From Ruminococcus sp. (lineage in GTDB: Bacteria; Bacillota; Clostridia; Oscillospirales; Ruminococcaceae), in contig JAMPAO010000147.1 of NCBI GenBank assembly GCA_023667165.1, positions 1-5,034 of the forward strand: DNA of 5,034 nt, read 5' to 3'. Numbering within the stretch: position 1 is the first letter of the stretch; every line of letters starts with the position of its first letter. Shown piece by piece: positions 4,836-5,034 of the stretch. The position numbers and the translations under genes are program-made. Below the pieces are notes generated by a model, which was given only the letters and a program-made list of their open reading frames with translations, did no database searches and had not been told where the DNA came from.

Positions 4836-4949
4836 GTGACTGTTGATCAAACATCAGTCCAAAACTTTTTGTTGCATATTCATAATTATACTCTCAAAAC
4901 TTTGTTACATCTGCACAATATTTTTCAGACCCGCTTGATCAACAGTCAC
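4836..4949. repeat. 15-bp perfect inverted repeat with 84-bp spacer
   Basis: GTGACTGTTGATCAA (4836-4850) and its exact reverse complement TTGATCAACAGTCAC (4935-4949) flank an AT-rich spacer. Each arm contains the 8-bp palindrome TTGATCAA. Inside the spacer lie two direct repeats, CAAAACTTTTTGTTGCAT (4860-4877) and CAAAACTTTGTTACAT (4896-4910). The position between rep and a tRNA 3' end suits integrase or excisionase arm sites or rep operators. Confidence 0.8.
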
Positions 4950-4964
4950 CCGTTTTTGAACGTG

Positions 4965-4999
4965 AAAAACCTCGCAAACGGCTTGTTTACGAGGTTTTT
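4965..4999 (-). terminator. Rho-independent terminator of tRNA-Asn
   Basis: Arms 4965-4979 and 4985-4999 form a 15-bp stem (AAAAACCTCG core) around a 5-base loop, with a run of five T closing the 3' arm. The single C-A mismatch seen on the plus strand becomes a U-G pair in the minus-strand transcript, so it fits the tRNA transcript. It begins four bases after the tRNA CCA end. Confidence 0.85.
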
Positions 5000-5003
5000 A
5001 GGT

Positions 5004-5034
5004 TGGCTCCCCCGACTGGACTTGAACCAGTGAC
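5004..5034 (-). tRNA. tRNA-Asn, 3' part (cut by window edge)
   Basis: The reverse complement reads GTC, then the T arm ACTGG-TTCAAGT-CCAGT, the acceptor strand CGGGGGA, discriminator G and encoded CCA. The T arm, G discriminator and predicted 5' acceptor TCCCCCG match bacterial tRNA-Asn; the E. coli gene has the same T arm apart from one loop base. The anticodon lies outside the window, so the amino acid is inferred. tRNA 3' ends are frequent integration sites for ICEs. Confidence 0.85.

Larger units (their letters stand above)
4658..4959. other. rep upstream region
   Basis: This non-coding stretch between rep and the tRNA terminator contains the leader hairpin, the putative leader ORF start, a 15-bp inverted repeat and two related direct repeats. 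A perfect TATAAT occurs on the minus strand at 4890-4885 but has no acceptable -35 box, so the rep promoter remains unplaced. Confidence 0.5.

Noticed and set aside
4885..4890. rep promoter with perfect TATAAT on the minus strand
   Set aside because: No acceptable -35 hexamer at 16-18 bases and no extended -10; in such AT-rich DNA the match may be chance.
4836..5033. Plus-strand ORF of 65 aa across the tRNA end
   Set aside because: It runs through the inverted repeats, the terminator and the tRNA; it is a chance open frame.

Overview
The window looks like the replication and mobilization end of an integrated mobile element (an ICE or IME) in a low-GC Bacillota host, most likely a gut Clostridia of the Ruminococcus type. 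This rests on the gene set: a RepA_N-family replication initiator, MobC plus a MOB_P-type relaxase, and a small excisionase-like HTH protein. It also rests on strong GGAGG-type ribosome binding sites and on the 3' end of a bacterial tRNA-Asn at the right edge. No integrase, type IV secretion gene or cargo gene is visible, so whether the element is self-transmissible cannot be decided here.

All convincing protein genes are on the minus strand; read right to left. At the right edge (4960-5034) are the last 31 bases of a tRNA-Asn gene and its Rho-independent terminator. Next (about 4658-4960) is a non-coding control region with a 15-bp inverted repeat, a pair of related direct repeats, and a very strong terminator-type hairpin lying in the leader of the rep gene. 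The rep gene follows (3626-4657). It encodes a RepA_N initiator and carries inside its coding sequence four 23-bp iteron-like repeats beside a 40-bp stretch with only four G/C bases, which is the probable replication origin.

A 420-bp intergenic region (3206-3625) holds two copies of a 17-bp palindrome whose 3-bp centre is inverted between copies. Two overlapping genes come next: 2756-3205 (149 aa, HeH/SAP-like segment, otherwise unrecognised) and 2383-2772 (129 aa, putative DNA-binding head plus coiled coil). Their position between rep and mob, next to the paired palindromes, makes them candidates for partition or copy control. Region 2074-2419 contains an old tandem duplication (period 177 bp, roughly 85% identical by eye). 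It copied the tail of the 129-aa gene, the intergenic spacer and the start of the following gene. A third, more diverged copy of its core lies upstream of the 149-aa gene.

Three tightly coupled small genes follow: a 73-aa one-segment membrane protein, a 71-aa excisionase-like HTH protein and a 64-aa protein of unknown role. An inverted-repeat-rich spacer (1253-1456) is the probable oriT and mob promoter. Finally come mobC and the relaxase gene, which runs off the left edge.

Together the genes suggest an element that excises, replicates through the RepA_N initiator at an internal origin, and is nicked at oriT by the MobC-relaxase relaxosome for transfer. The most notable signals are the rep leader hairpin with an overlapping leader ORF, the intragenic iterons, the paired palindromes with inverted centre, and the decayed tandem duplication.
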